NCBI RefSeq assembly: GCF_000312505.2
Contig: NZ_HG326225.1
Location: 323,836-387,835 of the forward strand
From: Fenollaria massiliensis
GTDB lineage: Bacteria > Bacillota > Clostridia > Tissierellales > Peptoniphilaceae
DNA: 64,000 bases
Direction of reading: 5' to 3'
Made by a program: the position numbers and the translations under genes. Of this stretch, positions 37,893 to 47,391 are shown piece after piece. The notes beneath the pieces were generated by a model that worked only from the letters and a program-made list of their open reading frames with translations, did not search any database and was not told where the DNA came from. Numbering within the stretch: position 1 is the first letter of the stretch; every line of letters begins with the position of its first letter.

Positions 37893-39674
37893 TTAGGCCT
37901 CCTTAGTATAGTATTTACCTTGTATAGTGAACATTTCGTAATATTCACCCTTCTTCTTCATAAGATCATCGTGAGTACCCTCTTCGAAGATCTTTCCTCC
38001 CTTTAATAAGATGATTCTATCGCAAAACTTTGTCGATGAAAGTCTGTGTGAGATGTATATCGAGGTTCTGTCCTCTCTTAAGTCATTTAGCTTGGAATAA
38101 ATTTCGTGCTCGGCAAGCGCATCGAGGTTTGCTGTTGGCTCATCTAGTATAAGTATAGGTGAGTCCTTGTACACAGCTCTCGAGATGGCAAGTTTTTGCT
38201 CTTGTCCGCCCGATAGCTCAAGAGCGTCCTTAGTAACTTCATGAGACATGTTTCTTTCGTAAGCGTTTTTCTCTTCTTCGATACGCTCCTTAAGACCAAC
38301 GTCCTCAATTGCTCTCTTGGCTCTTTCTAAATCATAAGTTTCATGCATCGATATATTATTACCAAGTGTATATGGATAGATATTTACTTGTTGGAATATG
38401 CAGGCAAACATCTTATATAGCTCTTCTTCCTTGAATTCATTGATGTTTACGCCATTAAGAAGTATCTCGCCTTCGTCCGGTCTATATAATCTTACTAATA
38501 AATTTATTATAGTTGACTTACCCTCGCCATTGTTACCAACTAGGGCGATGGTTTCATTCTTAGCTATCTTAAAGCTTAGATTATCAAGCACTTTCTTGTC
38601 TGTATTTGGATAAGCAAAGCTAACATTTCTAAACTCAATATCAACAGCACCACTAAGTCTATCTCTAGTGCCATGGTCTGAATTTAACTTATCTGTTTCA
38701 AGTAAGTCATATAGATTTTCTACGTAAATAGTTTGATTAACAACAAAAAACTCGTAGTCTTCTATGGCTCTGTCGGCCAATAATACAAATTGTAGCATAA
38801 GTGTTAGATACATTAAAAAGCTACCAGTATCAACTGAGCCATTTTTAAAGCTAAGTATAAGTGTGTAAGCAAAAATGCCCTGTGCAAGAATTAAGATTAA
38901 AACTGATAAAAGGCTCTTTCTAAATGTTTTACGCACGCCACTTAGGCTAAAACTCTTTCTCTTATTGATAACGTTTTTGTAAGCATTAAGTATCATGTCT
39001 TTTAAGTTAAAAAGCCTAATCTCTTTACCAGCTTTGAAATCGCCAGCAGTTTTATTGTAATATCTGATCTCATCAGTTATTTTATTTATCTCGGCATCGT
39101 TGTCTGTCACTTCTTTATTTGCTTGCCTTTGTGCATAGGCATAAGTAATTGCATATAAAAGTAATAGAGCTCCTGTTAATGGTGATAGTGCTGTGATGAC
39201 TCCACCAATAATTATTAGTGATAAAATTATTGGTGCGGTGCTGGCAAACGCTCTGAGCATACCAGTAACACCTCCCCAGTCGCCGCTTGTTGCTTCAAAT
39301 GCCATACCATACATCTTAAAGATGGATCTATCACTTATGTATTTAAAGTCGGCAGCCGCCATCTTTTTATTTTGCTCGTGCATTAACTCAAACCTAGTTT
39401 TATTGGCAACTGTTAGTACTTGATTTGAGCAGTAAAGGCTCACGCCCTCAACTAAGAACTCCAAGACAAAAAAGCCAAGTGAGATTAGTAAAATCCTTCT
39501 AATCGCGTCTGTACCGGGATTTTCTACTACTCCAACTATTAGCTTAGGCATTAGTGATAATACTAGTGGAGCAAAGGCCCCTAAGATGCAGGCGAATAAG
39601 ATGTAAAGAATCATCTTCCTGTCTGTTCTGATCGCGTCCCCAAGCAGGCGCTTCAGTGTTTTTGTGTACTTCAT
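37893..39674 (-). CDS. ABC transporter, fused permease and ATPase (half-exporter)
   Basis: This 593-residue half-exporter partners the next gene. After six membrane segments the ATPase domain has Walker A GNNGEGKST, signature LSGGQEQKLAIS and Walker B ILILDEPTANLDAL. The start at 39674 follows GGAGGAGAG and it ends 2 bp before its partner. A beta-CASP nuclease gene lies 10 bp upstream on the same strand, so it belongs to a long operon with thiI and the cysteine desulfurase. The substrate is unknown. Confidence 0.9.
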   Translation of the reverse strand: MKYTKTLKRLLGDAIRTDRKMILYILFACILGAFAPLVLSLMPKLIVGVVENPGTDAIRRILLISLGFFVLEFLVEGVSLYCSNQVLTVANKTRFELMHEQNKKMAAADFKYISDRSIFKMYGMAFEATSGDWGGVTGMLRAFASTAPIILSLIIIGGVITALSPLTGALLLLYAITYAYAQRQANKEVTDNDAEINKITDEIRYYNKTAGDFKAGKEIRLFNLKDMILNAYKNVINKRKSFSLSGVRKTFRKSLLSVLILILAQGIFAYTLILSFKNGSVDTGSFLMYLTLMLQFVLLADRAIEDYEFFVVNQTIYVENLYDLLETDKLNSDHGTRDRLSGAVDIEFRNVSFAYPNTDKKVLDNLSFKIAKNETIALVGNNGEGKSTIINLLVRLYRPDEGEILLNGVNINEFKEEELYKMFACIFQQVNIYPYTLGNNISMHETYDLERAKRAIEDVGLKERIEEEKNAYERNMSHEVTKDALELSGGQEQKLAISRAVYKDSPILILDEPTANLDALAEHEIYSKLNDLREDRTSIYISHRLSSTKFCDRIILLKGGKIFEEGTHDDLMKKKGEYYEMFTIQGKYYTKEA

Positions 39675-39684
39675 TTCTCTCCTC

Positions 39685-41298
39685 CTACGAATTAAGCTCT
39701 TTATTAACGTTAACTAAGACAAGCTCCGCCTCGTCAAGTGCGTCCTTAAGCTTTTTACTCTTCTTTAAATTTTCCTTCGTATATAATTTATTTGAACTCA
39801 TAACTATGTTTGAGAAAGCAGCTAATAGATTGTCAAAACTCTTCTTAAGCTCTTCTTCACCAGCGAGCTTGTTCTTATGAACTTCTATCCTTGCGCTTTC
39901 ACCTGTAACTAGGTCAATTGTTTCGCCAAGCTTTGGTGCGTAGACATCAAGGCCTTCGTCTCTAATTATCTTTTGCTTTAAAATTTCTTGTGCATCGCTC
40001 TCGCCATGAACCAAGAAAACTTTTTTAGGCTTTCTTTCAAAGGCATCTAGCCATTTTAATAGCATATTTTGATCGGCATGTGCAGAAAAGCCTTGTAAGT
40101 CATAAACTTCTAGACCTACGTCCACCATTTGACCAAAGAGCTTAACTCTTCTCACGCCACTGAGAATGATGCGACCTAAAGAGCCTTCTGCTTGGTAACC
40201 AACTATAACAAGCGAGTTTCTCTTATCCCACAGACAGTTCTTTAAGTGATGCCTTATTCTGCCTGCTGTCATCATGCCTGACGATGCGATGATAACCTTT
40301 GGTCCTTCGTCCACATTAAGCGCCTTTGAGTCCTCTGTCTCGCGGATGTACTTTAAGTGCTTAAACATAAGTGGGTCGTCGCCCGACTTAAGCAGCTTTT
40401 GTGTCTCTTCGTCCAAAATATCGTAGTTACGCATAAAAACTTCTGTCGCATCGACCGCCATTGGCGAATCAAGAAAAACTCTTATATTATTATTTTTTCT
40501 CTTCTCGAACTCTTTGTTTAATAAGTATATAAGCTCTTGACTCCTGCCAACTGCAAAGCTTGGTATTAGAACGGTTCCGCCTCTTGCAACAGTCTTATCT
40601 ATAATATCAATAAGTTTTTGAGTGCTGTCCGTAAGTTCTTCGTGATTGCGATTACCATAAGTTGACTCCATTATGACGTAGTCCGCGTCCTTGATGAATG
40701 TCGGATCCTTCAGTAGAGGCCTATCTGGCATACCAAGGTCACCAGAAAAAACAAGTTTCGTCTCTTTGCCATCTTCATTTATATAAATTTCTATAATGGC
40801 TGAGCCAAGTATATGACCTGCATCTCTGAAAATGATTTTGATGCCATCAAAGAGTTCTATCTCTTCACCATAAGCATAGCCCCCAAGTAGTTTAAGGGTC
40901 TCATCAACATCTACATCTGTGTAAAGAGGTTCAACTGGGTCAAGTCCTTGGCGAAGATTCTTCTTAGTCTCAGTCTCGGCGTCTTGCATACCAATCTTGG
41001 CTGAGTCGTAGAGCATGACTGGAGCTAGGTCCATAGTCGCCTTAGTCATGATAACTTCGCCGTCGTAGCCGTCCTTAACCATCTTAGGTAGCCTTCCTAT
41101 GTGATCTATGTGTGCGTGAGTGATGAGCACCTTGTCAATGTCCCCAACATTGTAGTCAAAGGGCCTTTTGTTCAGCTCTTCAAGGTCCTTACTGCCTTGA
41201 AACATGCCACAGTCTATGACTATCTTCTTACCACAGGCTTCAAGCAAATAGTTGGAGCCAGTTACTTCTTGTGCTGCGCCTAAAAAACTTAGTTTCAT
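39685..41298 (-). CDS. Metallo-beta-lactamase/beta-CASP family RNA nuclease-like protein
   Basis: A 537-residue protein of the CPSF73/YSH1-like MBL family. The metallo-beta-lactamase core has TGSNYLLEACGKKIVIDCG and the zinc motif HAHIDHIGRLP; the beta-CASP insert contains RGGTVLIPSFAVGRSQEL and ASSGMMTAGRIRHHLKN; the RMMBL end contains FSAHADQ and VFLVHGE. Family members cut or trim RNA. A C-terminal extension of about 80 residues is helical and charged. Its ATG overlaps the thiI stop by four bases. Confidence 0.88.
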   Translation of the reverse strand: MKLSFLGAAQEVTGSNYLLEACGKKIVIDCGMFQGSKDLEELNKRPFDYNVGDIDKVLITHAHIDHIGRLPKMVKDGYDGEVIMTKATMDLAPVMLYDSAKIGMQDAETETKKNLRQGLDPVEPLYTDVDVDETLKLLGGYAYGEEIELFDGIKIIFRDAGHILGSAIIEIYINEDGKETKLVFSGDLGMPDRPLLKDPTFIKDADYVIMESTYGNRNHEELTDSTQKLIDIIDKTVARGGTVLIPSFAVGRSQELIYLLNKEFEKRKNNNIRVFLDSPMAVDATEVFMRNYDILDEETQKLLKSGDDPLMFKHLKYIRETEDSKALNVDEGPKVIIASSGMMTAGRIRHHLKNCLWDKRNSLVIVGYQAEGSLGRIILSGVRRVKLFGQMVDVGLEVYDLQGFSAHADQNMLLKWLDAFERKPKKVFLVHGESDAQEILKQKIIRDEGLDVYAPKLGETIDLVTGESARIEVHKNKLAGEEELKKSFDNLLAAFSNIVMSSNKLYTKENLKKSKKLKDALDEAELVLVNVNKELNS

Positions 41299-42451
41299 AG
41301 TAATTCTCCTTTTTTATAAATATCCTCTACAATTGCGTCTATATCTACCTTTTCTTCTTCTCTTTTAACGTCAGCTATAAGCGGTCTCGTTTGTGGATGG
41401 TCTGGCGAAAATACTGAGCAGCAGTCGTCGAATGGCTCTATGGACTTATCGTAAGTGCCTATTTTTTTAGCTATGTCAATGATGTCAAGCTTATCAAAGG
41501 CTATGAGCGGTCTAAAGATAATCATGTCTGTCGCGTCCTCTATCGCTTTAATACCATACATTGTCTGAGATGCGACTTGACCGATATTCTCCCCTGTGAT
41601 GATGGCGTCGTAACCCTTGTCGTGAGCAAGCTTTTTCGCAACGCGCATCATTATCCTTCTTGAAACGACTGTTGTGTACGAAACATTCATATTTTGATTG
41701 ATGGCTGTGTAAGCGTCAAGCATATTATATGAATATAATTTTATGTCTCCAGTATAGGCAGCGACTATGTCTCTGAGGCCTTTAACCTTGTCAAGTGCTT
41801 GAAGCGAGGTGAATGGATATGAGTGAAAATGTATTGCGTCTACCTTAACGCCGCGCTTCGCCATCATGTATAATGCGACTGGACTGTCTATGCCGCCAGA
41901 TAGTAGGCAAAGTGCCTTGCCGTTAGTCGCCTTTGGCATGCCGCCAAGTGCCTTGTGCTTTTCTACTGAAACGTAGGCGAACTTCCTGATATCGACATAA
42001 ACCTCGTGCTCAGGCCTATGCACATCAACTTTTAGTCCTTCTGTATTTGTAAGTACGGCAGCGCCTATATCTCTTGCTAGCTCCATCGAGTTAAGCGGGA
42101 ATTTCTTGTCCGCTCTTGTGGATGACGCTTTGAAAGTGCCTTTTAAATTTTTTCTTTAACTAGATCTATAGCAAGGCGCCTGATCACTTCAATATCTTTT
42201 TCGCATCTATAAGCTTTTCTGATCCAAACTATGCCAAAAACTTTTTTTAGTGCTTCAATTGCTTTTTCAGATTTTGCATCGTCCACTTCTATAATAATTT
42301 TGCCGATATCGTTATAAAGGCTATCGTAACCGATATCTTTTAAGTTTTTGTCGATGTTTGAAATAAGTTTTTGCTCGAAGTACCTTCTGTTGCCGCCCTT
42401 TAGGTGCATCTCGCCCTCACTTATGATTAAATACACTTTATCCATCATCAT
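41295..42451 (-). CDS. thiI: tRNA 4-thiouridine synthase ThiI, split by a frameshift
   Basis: ThiI transfers sulphur to U8 of tRNA and in some bacteria supports thiamine synthesis. Frame 1 (ATG 42451 to TAA 42143) holds the N-terminal ferredoxin-like/THUMP region. The remainder is in the -1 frame from about 42140 to 41295 and holds LKGTFKASSTRADKKFPLNS, the PP-loop motif LLSGGIDSPVA and the RRIMMRVAKKLA segment. The break lies at a run of six A; seven would give one 385-residue ThiI of normal length. The rhodanese domain is absent, as in Firmicutes. It overlaps both neighbours by four bases. Confidence 0.88.
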
Positions 42452-43581
42452 TTTTTAACACTCCTAATAAATTTAACCGCTTTTTTAATAAGTTCCGCCG
42501 CTTTTAAGACCTCTTCTTCAGTATTCATCTCAGAAAATGAAATTCTAACCGTCTCTTCAGCTTCTTTTTCGCTGTAGCCATAGCCCTCAAGTACGCGCAT
42601 GTGCTTTTTTTGCTTCGATGAGCAAGCAGAAGACGTTGAAATGTAGACCTCATCTTGCTCCAAGATATGAACTAGTACCTCTGCCTTGATATTGTCAAAA
42701 GCAATTGACAAGACATATGGCGAATAGCCCTTACCCTCTGAGTGAACGTTAACGCCATCAAGCTCTTTTAGGCTCTCTATCATTTTATTTTTTAAATTAT
42801 TTACATATTTATAATTATCTTCAAGATTTTTATCCAAAATTTTAACCGCTTCAGCTAGAGCTAAAACGCTCGGAACATTCTCAGTTCCTGCTCTTAGAGA
42901 AAATTCTTGCTCGCCTCCATAGATAAGTGGCTTAACTAAATTAACATCGCGTGCGTAAAGGCAGCCAATGCCCTTAGGCGCGTGAACCTTGTGACCTGAC
43001 ATAGAAAGGAAATCAATGTTTCCTTCACTTAAATCAATGCGAAGCTTGCCAAAGGCTTGAACCGCATCAGTCGCAAAAATTATATCGGGATACAGCTTCT
43101 TTACTTCACGAGCAATGCCTTCTACGCGGGTGATGCTGCCCACTTCGTTATTAACATACATTAGTGAAACGAAGCCAAAACTATCATCAAGATTTTCTAA
43201 AACATCATCCAAATTGATTTGACCATCTTGTGGATGAATTTTTACGACCTCAAAGCCATTGGCCACAAGATTGTCAATAGGCTTGTTCATCGCTTGATGC
43301 TCGACCGCTGTAGTTAAAATTTTCTTCTTCTTTATATCCTTAATTGAATTTACAATAATGTTGTCCGCTTCACTCGCGCAAGACGTAAAAATTATCTCAC
43401 CAGACTTGATATTAAGAAATTTTTTGATACATTCCCTTGCCTCTTCAAAATCATTTCTTAGTAAAAATCCAGCCTTATGTATGCTCGATGGATTCGCATA
43501 AGTCGCTTCAAAGGCATGAAGCGCCGCTTCCATCGCCTCTTTATATACTTTTGTTGTTGCACAATTATCTAAATAAATCAT
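42448..43581 (-). CDS. Cysteine desulfurase (NifS/IscS family)
   Basis: This PLP enzyme takes sulphur from cysteine. The 377-residue product begins MIYLDNCATTKVYKEA and has the PLP lysine in SMSGHKVHAPKGIG, the RAGTENVPSVLALA motif and the catalytic cysteine loop STSSACSSKQKKH. The ATG at 43579-43581 is used because GGTGAGG precedes it; 25 upstream codons in frame look non-coding. The gene overlaps thiI by four bases, the usual pairing in which it donates persulfide sulphur to ThiI for tRNA s4U8. Confidence 0.93.
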   Translation of the reverse strand: MIYLDNCATTKVYKEAMEAALHAFEATYANPSSIHKAGFLLRNDFEEARECIKKFLNIKSGEIIFTSCASEADNIIVNSIKDIKKKKILTTAVEHQAMNKPIDNLVANGFEVVKIHPQDGQINLDDVLENLDDSFGFVSLMYVNNEVGSITRVEGIAREVKKLYPDIIFATDAVQAFGKLRIDLSEGNIDFLSMSGHKVHAPKGIGCLYARDVNLVKPLIYGGEQEFSLRAGTENVPSVLALAEAVKILDKNLEDNYKYVNNLKNKMIESLKELDGVNVHSEGKGYSPYVLSIAFDNIKAEVLVHILEQDEVYISTSSACSSKQKKHMRVLEGYGYSEKEAEETVRISFSEMNTEEEVLKAAELIKKAVKFIRSVKK

Positions 43582-43627
43582 AAACCTCACCAATTCTATT
43601 ATATTATAAAGCTGAGTAAATAGCAAT

Positions 43628-43658
43628 AAAAAAGTGACTAAGACTTGCTTAATCACTT
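43628..43658 (-). terminator. Intrinsic terminator after the second ABC pair
   Basis: AAGTGATTAAG pairs with CTTAGTCACTT (one mismatch), followed on the minus strand by six T. It lies just past the stop codon of the half-exporter gene at 43666 and separates it from the cysteine desulfurase unit. Confidence 0.85.
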
Positions 43659-43665
43659 ATATAAA

Positions 43666-45444
43666 TTAATTAAAATATTTTGCTTGTGCACTCCACATTT
43701 CCTTGTACTTTTCATTTCGTTTTAATAATTCGTCATGTGGTGCACTGTCAATAATCTTGCCGTCGTGGAATAATATGACTCTGTCTGCAAATTTACAAGC
43801 ACTCATCCTGTGAGAAATGAATATGACTGTCTTACCCTTAGCTGCCTCATTGAAGCTCTCGAAAATTTTCATCTCAGACTTTGGATCAAGCTTCGATGTC
43901 GGCTCGTCAAATATCAAGATATCCTTATCATTGTAAAGAGCTCTTGCAAGTGCAATTTTTTGGCTTTCACCGCCAGAGATATCCACACCATCTTCGTCAA
44001 TGTCTGTGTATATATATTGTTCTAAGTCATAAGCTTTTTCAAAATTAGCGAGCTTTAAAACTCTTTCGCACTCATCAGCATTATAATTTTCACTTGTGGC
44101 AATATTTTCTCCAAGCTTAAATGAAAATAGATAAAAGTCTTGACTCACTACTCCAATATTTTTCGCAGTAAAATCAAGTGAAGGTACATCACCATCAATA
44201 AGAAGGCTACCTTCATTTGCTTTGTATAAACCTGTTAGCAAATTTACAAAAGTCGTTTTACCTGAACCATTTTCTCCAACTATTGCAATTTTTTCGCCTC
44301 GCCTTATTTCAAGATTAAGATTTTTTAGCTGAGTAATTTTTGAATCTGGATAGGAAAAGCTTAAATCCTTTACACTAATCAAAGTCTCTGTAAAATCTTT
44401 TTCCTTTACTTCAAAATTTTTATCAGATTTCAAATTAAGTATATCATACAAAATCGCTATTTTAGGCTCAAGTGCTTTTTCTTCGCCAATAGTTTTGATA
44501 AGCTCCTTTGCTGCTTCACAAAGTGCTTTAAAAGCACCATAGTATATTATAATCTTGTCTACGCCAAAGAGACCGCCTTTTGCCTTAATGGCAAGCATAA
44601 TTAAGAACAAGATTCCAAGCGTCGATAGCAAAAGATCATCTATGCCTTCACTAAAACCTGTTCTTCTTGCAATTTTCTTTCTTAATCCAAGACCACTCTT
44701 TACAAAATTCTCGTTTATATCGTCAAGTATAAAAGCCTTCTCGTCATAAATTTTAATCTGCTTTAACGACTCATAATCAGAGAGTAACCTCATGTAATAA
44801 TCGTAAATCTTATATTTTTTCGCATAGGTCTCTCTATCGATTTCGTTCTTTTCTTCTGCCCTCTTCCTAAAATTGATTAATGCATAAGTAACTGCTAGCA
44901 TTAAAAATATTATTAGTAAAGGAAAATATTTTGATCCAAAAACTTTAATATCGACAGATTTTGATAGTGCTGGATAAAAGCTAATTAATGATACTATTGC
45001 TATAATAATGCTAATTATATTAACAGTAAAATTATAAAATTGATACATCGCTTCCATGTAAATGGTGCTCATGCCGTCACTTTCTTCTTTGTGTCTTAAA
45101 ATTTTGTCCTTTGTATCTTTAGCTTCAAGGTCCTTAAAATCTAGCGAAAACAATTTTTTAATAAGAATATTTTTTTCATTAGTATTTAAATAGTCGCCAT
45201 ACTCTAACTTATAGTTTTCAGTGATGTTTTTAATATAGTGAAGTGCAAAGGATATTGCCGCTGCTGCCACAGAAAATTTTATTATAAAGCTAATTTCTCT
45301 AGCTTCGATTATAAATTTTAGTAAGTAGCCAGAGATGTAGACAAAGATAAAAGGCTCAGCTGCACATAATAAAGCATTTAGAAAAACTGTTGGCAATATA
45401 CTTTTTTTAATTTTGCAGATGTCTTTATAAACTTGCTTCTTCAT
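43666..45444 (-). CDS. ABC transporter, fused permease and ATPase (half-exporter)
   Basis: A 592-residue half-exporter with six membrane segments and an ATPase domain: Walker A GENGSGKTT, signature ISGGESQKIALA and Walker B ILIFDEPTSKLDP. The start chosen is ATG 45442-45444 (MKKQVYKDICKIKKS) because AAGGAG precedes it. It overlaps the upstream partner gene by 20 bp, so translation is coupled. The pair resembles the 36070-39674 pair in layout. The substrate is unknown. Confidence 0.88.
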   Translation of the reverse strand: MKKQVYKDICKIKKSILPTVFLNALLCAAEPFIFVYISGYLLKFIIEAREISFIIKFSVAAAAISFALHYIKNITENYKLEYGDYLNTNEKNILIKKLFSLDFKDLEAKDTKDKILRHKEESDGMSTIYMEAMYQFYNFTVNIISIIIAIVSLISFYPALSKSVDIKVFGSKYFPLLIIFLMLAVTYALINFRKRAEEKNEIDRETYAKKYKIYDYYMRLLSDYESLKQIKIYDEKAFILDDINENFVKSGLGLRKKIARRTGFSEGIDDLLLSTLGILFLIMLAIKAKGGLFGVDKIIIYYGAFKALCEAAKELIKTIGEEKALEPKIAILYDILNLKSDKNFEVKEKDFTETLISVKDLSFSYPDSKITQLKNLNLEIRRGEKIAIVGENGSGKTTFVNLLTGLYKANEGSLLIDGDVPSLDFTAKNIGVVSQDFYLFSFKLGENIATSENYNADECERVLKLANFEKAYDLEQYIYTDIDEDGVDISGGESQKIALARALYNDKDILIFDEPTSKLDPKSEMKIFESFNEAAKGKTVIFISHRMSACKFADRVILFHDGKIIDSAPHDELLKRNEKYKEMWSAQAKYFN

Positions 45445-47212
45445 TTTTATTCTCCTTATAATACTTAGCTTGCATATCAAACATAGCTTTGTATTTTCCA
45501 CCTAAGTTCATAAGCTCATCATAAGTTCCAAGTTCGGCAATGCTTTTGTCATCTAAGTAAATAATTCTGTCGCAGAACCTCGTTGAAGTGATTCTGTGTG
45601 AGATAAATATCGCCATCTTGTCCTTAGTAAAGTCTTTGTACTTTAGATAAAGTTTTTCTTCAGCAATCGGATCTAAAGCTGATGTTGGCTCATCAAGTAT
45701 CAATAAGTCGCTATCTTTCATAAGAGATTTGATGAATAAAAGCTTTTGTGTTTCGCCGCCAGAAAAACCTTCTATCTTATTATCTTCGATATTTATTAGC
45801 TCAGTATCCAAGCCGTTTTCTAGTGAAGTAACTCTATTACTTAAACCCATCTCATCAATAAACTTTTCTGCCTGAAGCATATCTTGCTGCTTATCGTCCA
45901 AATTATTAATAAGCGTAGTCGGCATCAAAAAGTAATCTTGGAAGAGAGCGCTTATCCTCTTGTAAATAGACTTTTTATCGTAAAGATCAATATCGATGCC
46001 ATTGATTAAAATCCTGCCGCTGCTAGCATCAAAAAGCTTTGTAATAAGCTTAATAAGAGTTGTTTTGCCAGCGCCATTCTCCCCAACTATGGCGATTGAC
46101 TCACCTTTTTTGATAGTAAGATTAATATTCTTTAAAATTTCGTTATCCTCATCATATGCAAAAGAAACATCTTCTAGTTTTATCTCATCTATTGACTTTA
46201 AAATAATTTTATCAGTATTAAGATCTGCCTTGTCTTGAACAAAAGTCCTGTACTTGTCGCAAACAAGAGAAATTCTCCTAAGCGACCTTATATGACCCGA
46301 GAAATTATTTAGCCACTCTGAAAAACCAAGTACTAAGCTTAGATAAAAGATAAAATTCGCTGCACTTATCTCTCCATTAAGAACGCTCTTTGTAAGTAAA
46401 ACGTATGTAAATAAGTCTCTGATGAAGCCAAAGATGCCTTCGACTAAAGAGACTCGATTAGCTTTTTTAGTCCATCCACGAAGAAGTGCGTAATATGCTT
46501 TTGATATCTTATCTACGTGATAGACTAGCCATGAAATAGCATTGTTTAAGCGAATCTCTTTTTGTGCACCATCATCTAAAGAAACTTTATACATATAGTA
46601 GTGCCTTGACTCTTCCTGAGCCATCTCATCAGTGATTGCGTCTCCATAAAGCATAAGCCTATCTTGGAAATAGGCTGTAATAAGTGCTGAAATTAAGATA
46701 ATTAAAACTAATTTATAGCTAAGAAAAGAAAAAATAATTGCATAAGCGAAAAACCCTAAAAAAGATGTGATAAGCTTAGAAAGTCTAATCGCAGACCAAG
46801 CGCCATCAGCTTGTTCTCCTTCAAAAGCAAAGGACTTCGATCTTTCGAATAAAGATTTTTGCTCTGCTGTTTTAAAATCAAGTAGATCCTTATCCATAAG
46901 AGCAGAGATAAGGTCTACACCGTAGAGCATACTAACCTTAGTTTGGAAAAAATCATTTCTAGTATCCATCCAGGTGTTTAAAATTTTTAATAAAATGTAA
47001 AAAATAAATAGACTGATTAAACTTAAGATAAATTGTTCAGCGTCAAGACCTTCGATAATCGCTGCTGTTATAGTTTTAAGTATATATGCATCAAAAAGCG
47101 GTATTATTATTGTAACAATAGCCGACAAAAATACAAGGATAGTCCCAAAACTATCTTTCTTAAACCAATTTTTAATTAAAAATTTGATATTGCTAGAAAA
47201 ACTATGCTTCAT
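45425..47212 (-). CDS. ABC transporter, fused permease and ATPase (half-exporter)
   Basis: This 595-residue half-exporter is the partner of the next gene. Six membrane segments are followed by Walker A GENGAGKTT, a deviant signature FSGGETQKLLFI and Walker B LLILDEPTSALDP. It starts at ATG 47210-47212 behind GAGGATG. It is divergent from a LysR-type regulator 179 bp away, which may control it. It begins the two-gene unit that ends at 43628. Confidence 0.88.
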   Translation of the reverse strand: MKHSFSSNIKFLIKNWFKKDSFGTILVFLSAIVTIIIPLFDAYILKTITAAIIEGLDAEQFILSLISLFIFYILLKILNTWMDTRNDFFQTKVSMLYGVDLISALMDKDLLDFKTAEQKSLFERSKSFAFEGEQADGAWSAIRLSKLITSFLGFFAYAIIFSFLSYKLVLIILISALITAYFQDRLMLYGDAITDEMAQEESRHYYMYKVSLDDGAQKEIRLNNAISWLVYHVDKISKAYYALLRGWTKKANRVSLVEGIFGFIRDLFTYVLLTKSVLNGEISAANFIFYLSLVLGFSEWLNNFSGHIRSLRRISLVCDKYRTFVQDKADLNTDKIILKSIDEIKLEDVSFAYDEDNEILKNINLTIKKGESIAIVGENGAGKTTLIKLITKLFDASSGRILINGIDIDLYDKKSIYKRISALFQDYFLMPTTLINNLDDKQQDMLQAEKFIDEMGLSNRVTSLENGLDTELINIEDNKIEGFSGGETQKLLFIKSLMKDSDLLILDEPTSALDPIAEEKLYLKYKDFTKDKMAIFISHRITSTRFCDRIIYLDDKSIAELGTYDELMNLGGKYKAMFDMQAKYYKENKNEEASL

Positions 47213-47336
47213 TTACATCCTCTTATATATTTATTCAATAAATTTTATTCTTCAAAGATATTTTAAAACATAATTGTTCTTACGTCAAGTTTTGCGTAAA
47301 TTTTATTTTAATAATCATAATATTTATATATTTAGC

Positions 47337-47365
47337 TTGAAAAAAATCAATACTTGTGATAAAAT
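47337..47365 (+). promoter_or_regulatory. SigA promoter of the LysR-type regulator
   Basis: TTGAAA (47337-47342), 17 bp, TAAAAT (47360-47365) with a leader of about 20 bases. LysR operator sites are likely in the 179-bp divergent gap, but no clear T-N11-A dyad was fixed. Confidence 0.65.
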
Positions 47366-47391
47366 ATCTTTATATATGAGGAGGGAAGAAT

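Noticed and set aside
34362..39700. T-box leader upstream of proS/gltX
   Set aside because: proS overlaps the preceding ABC gene by 14 bp and there is no leader space or GGTGG-type T-box core.
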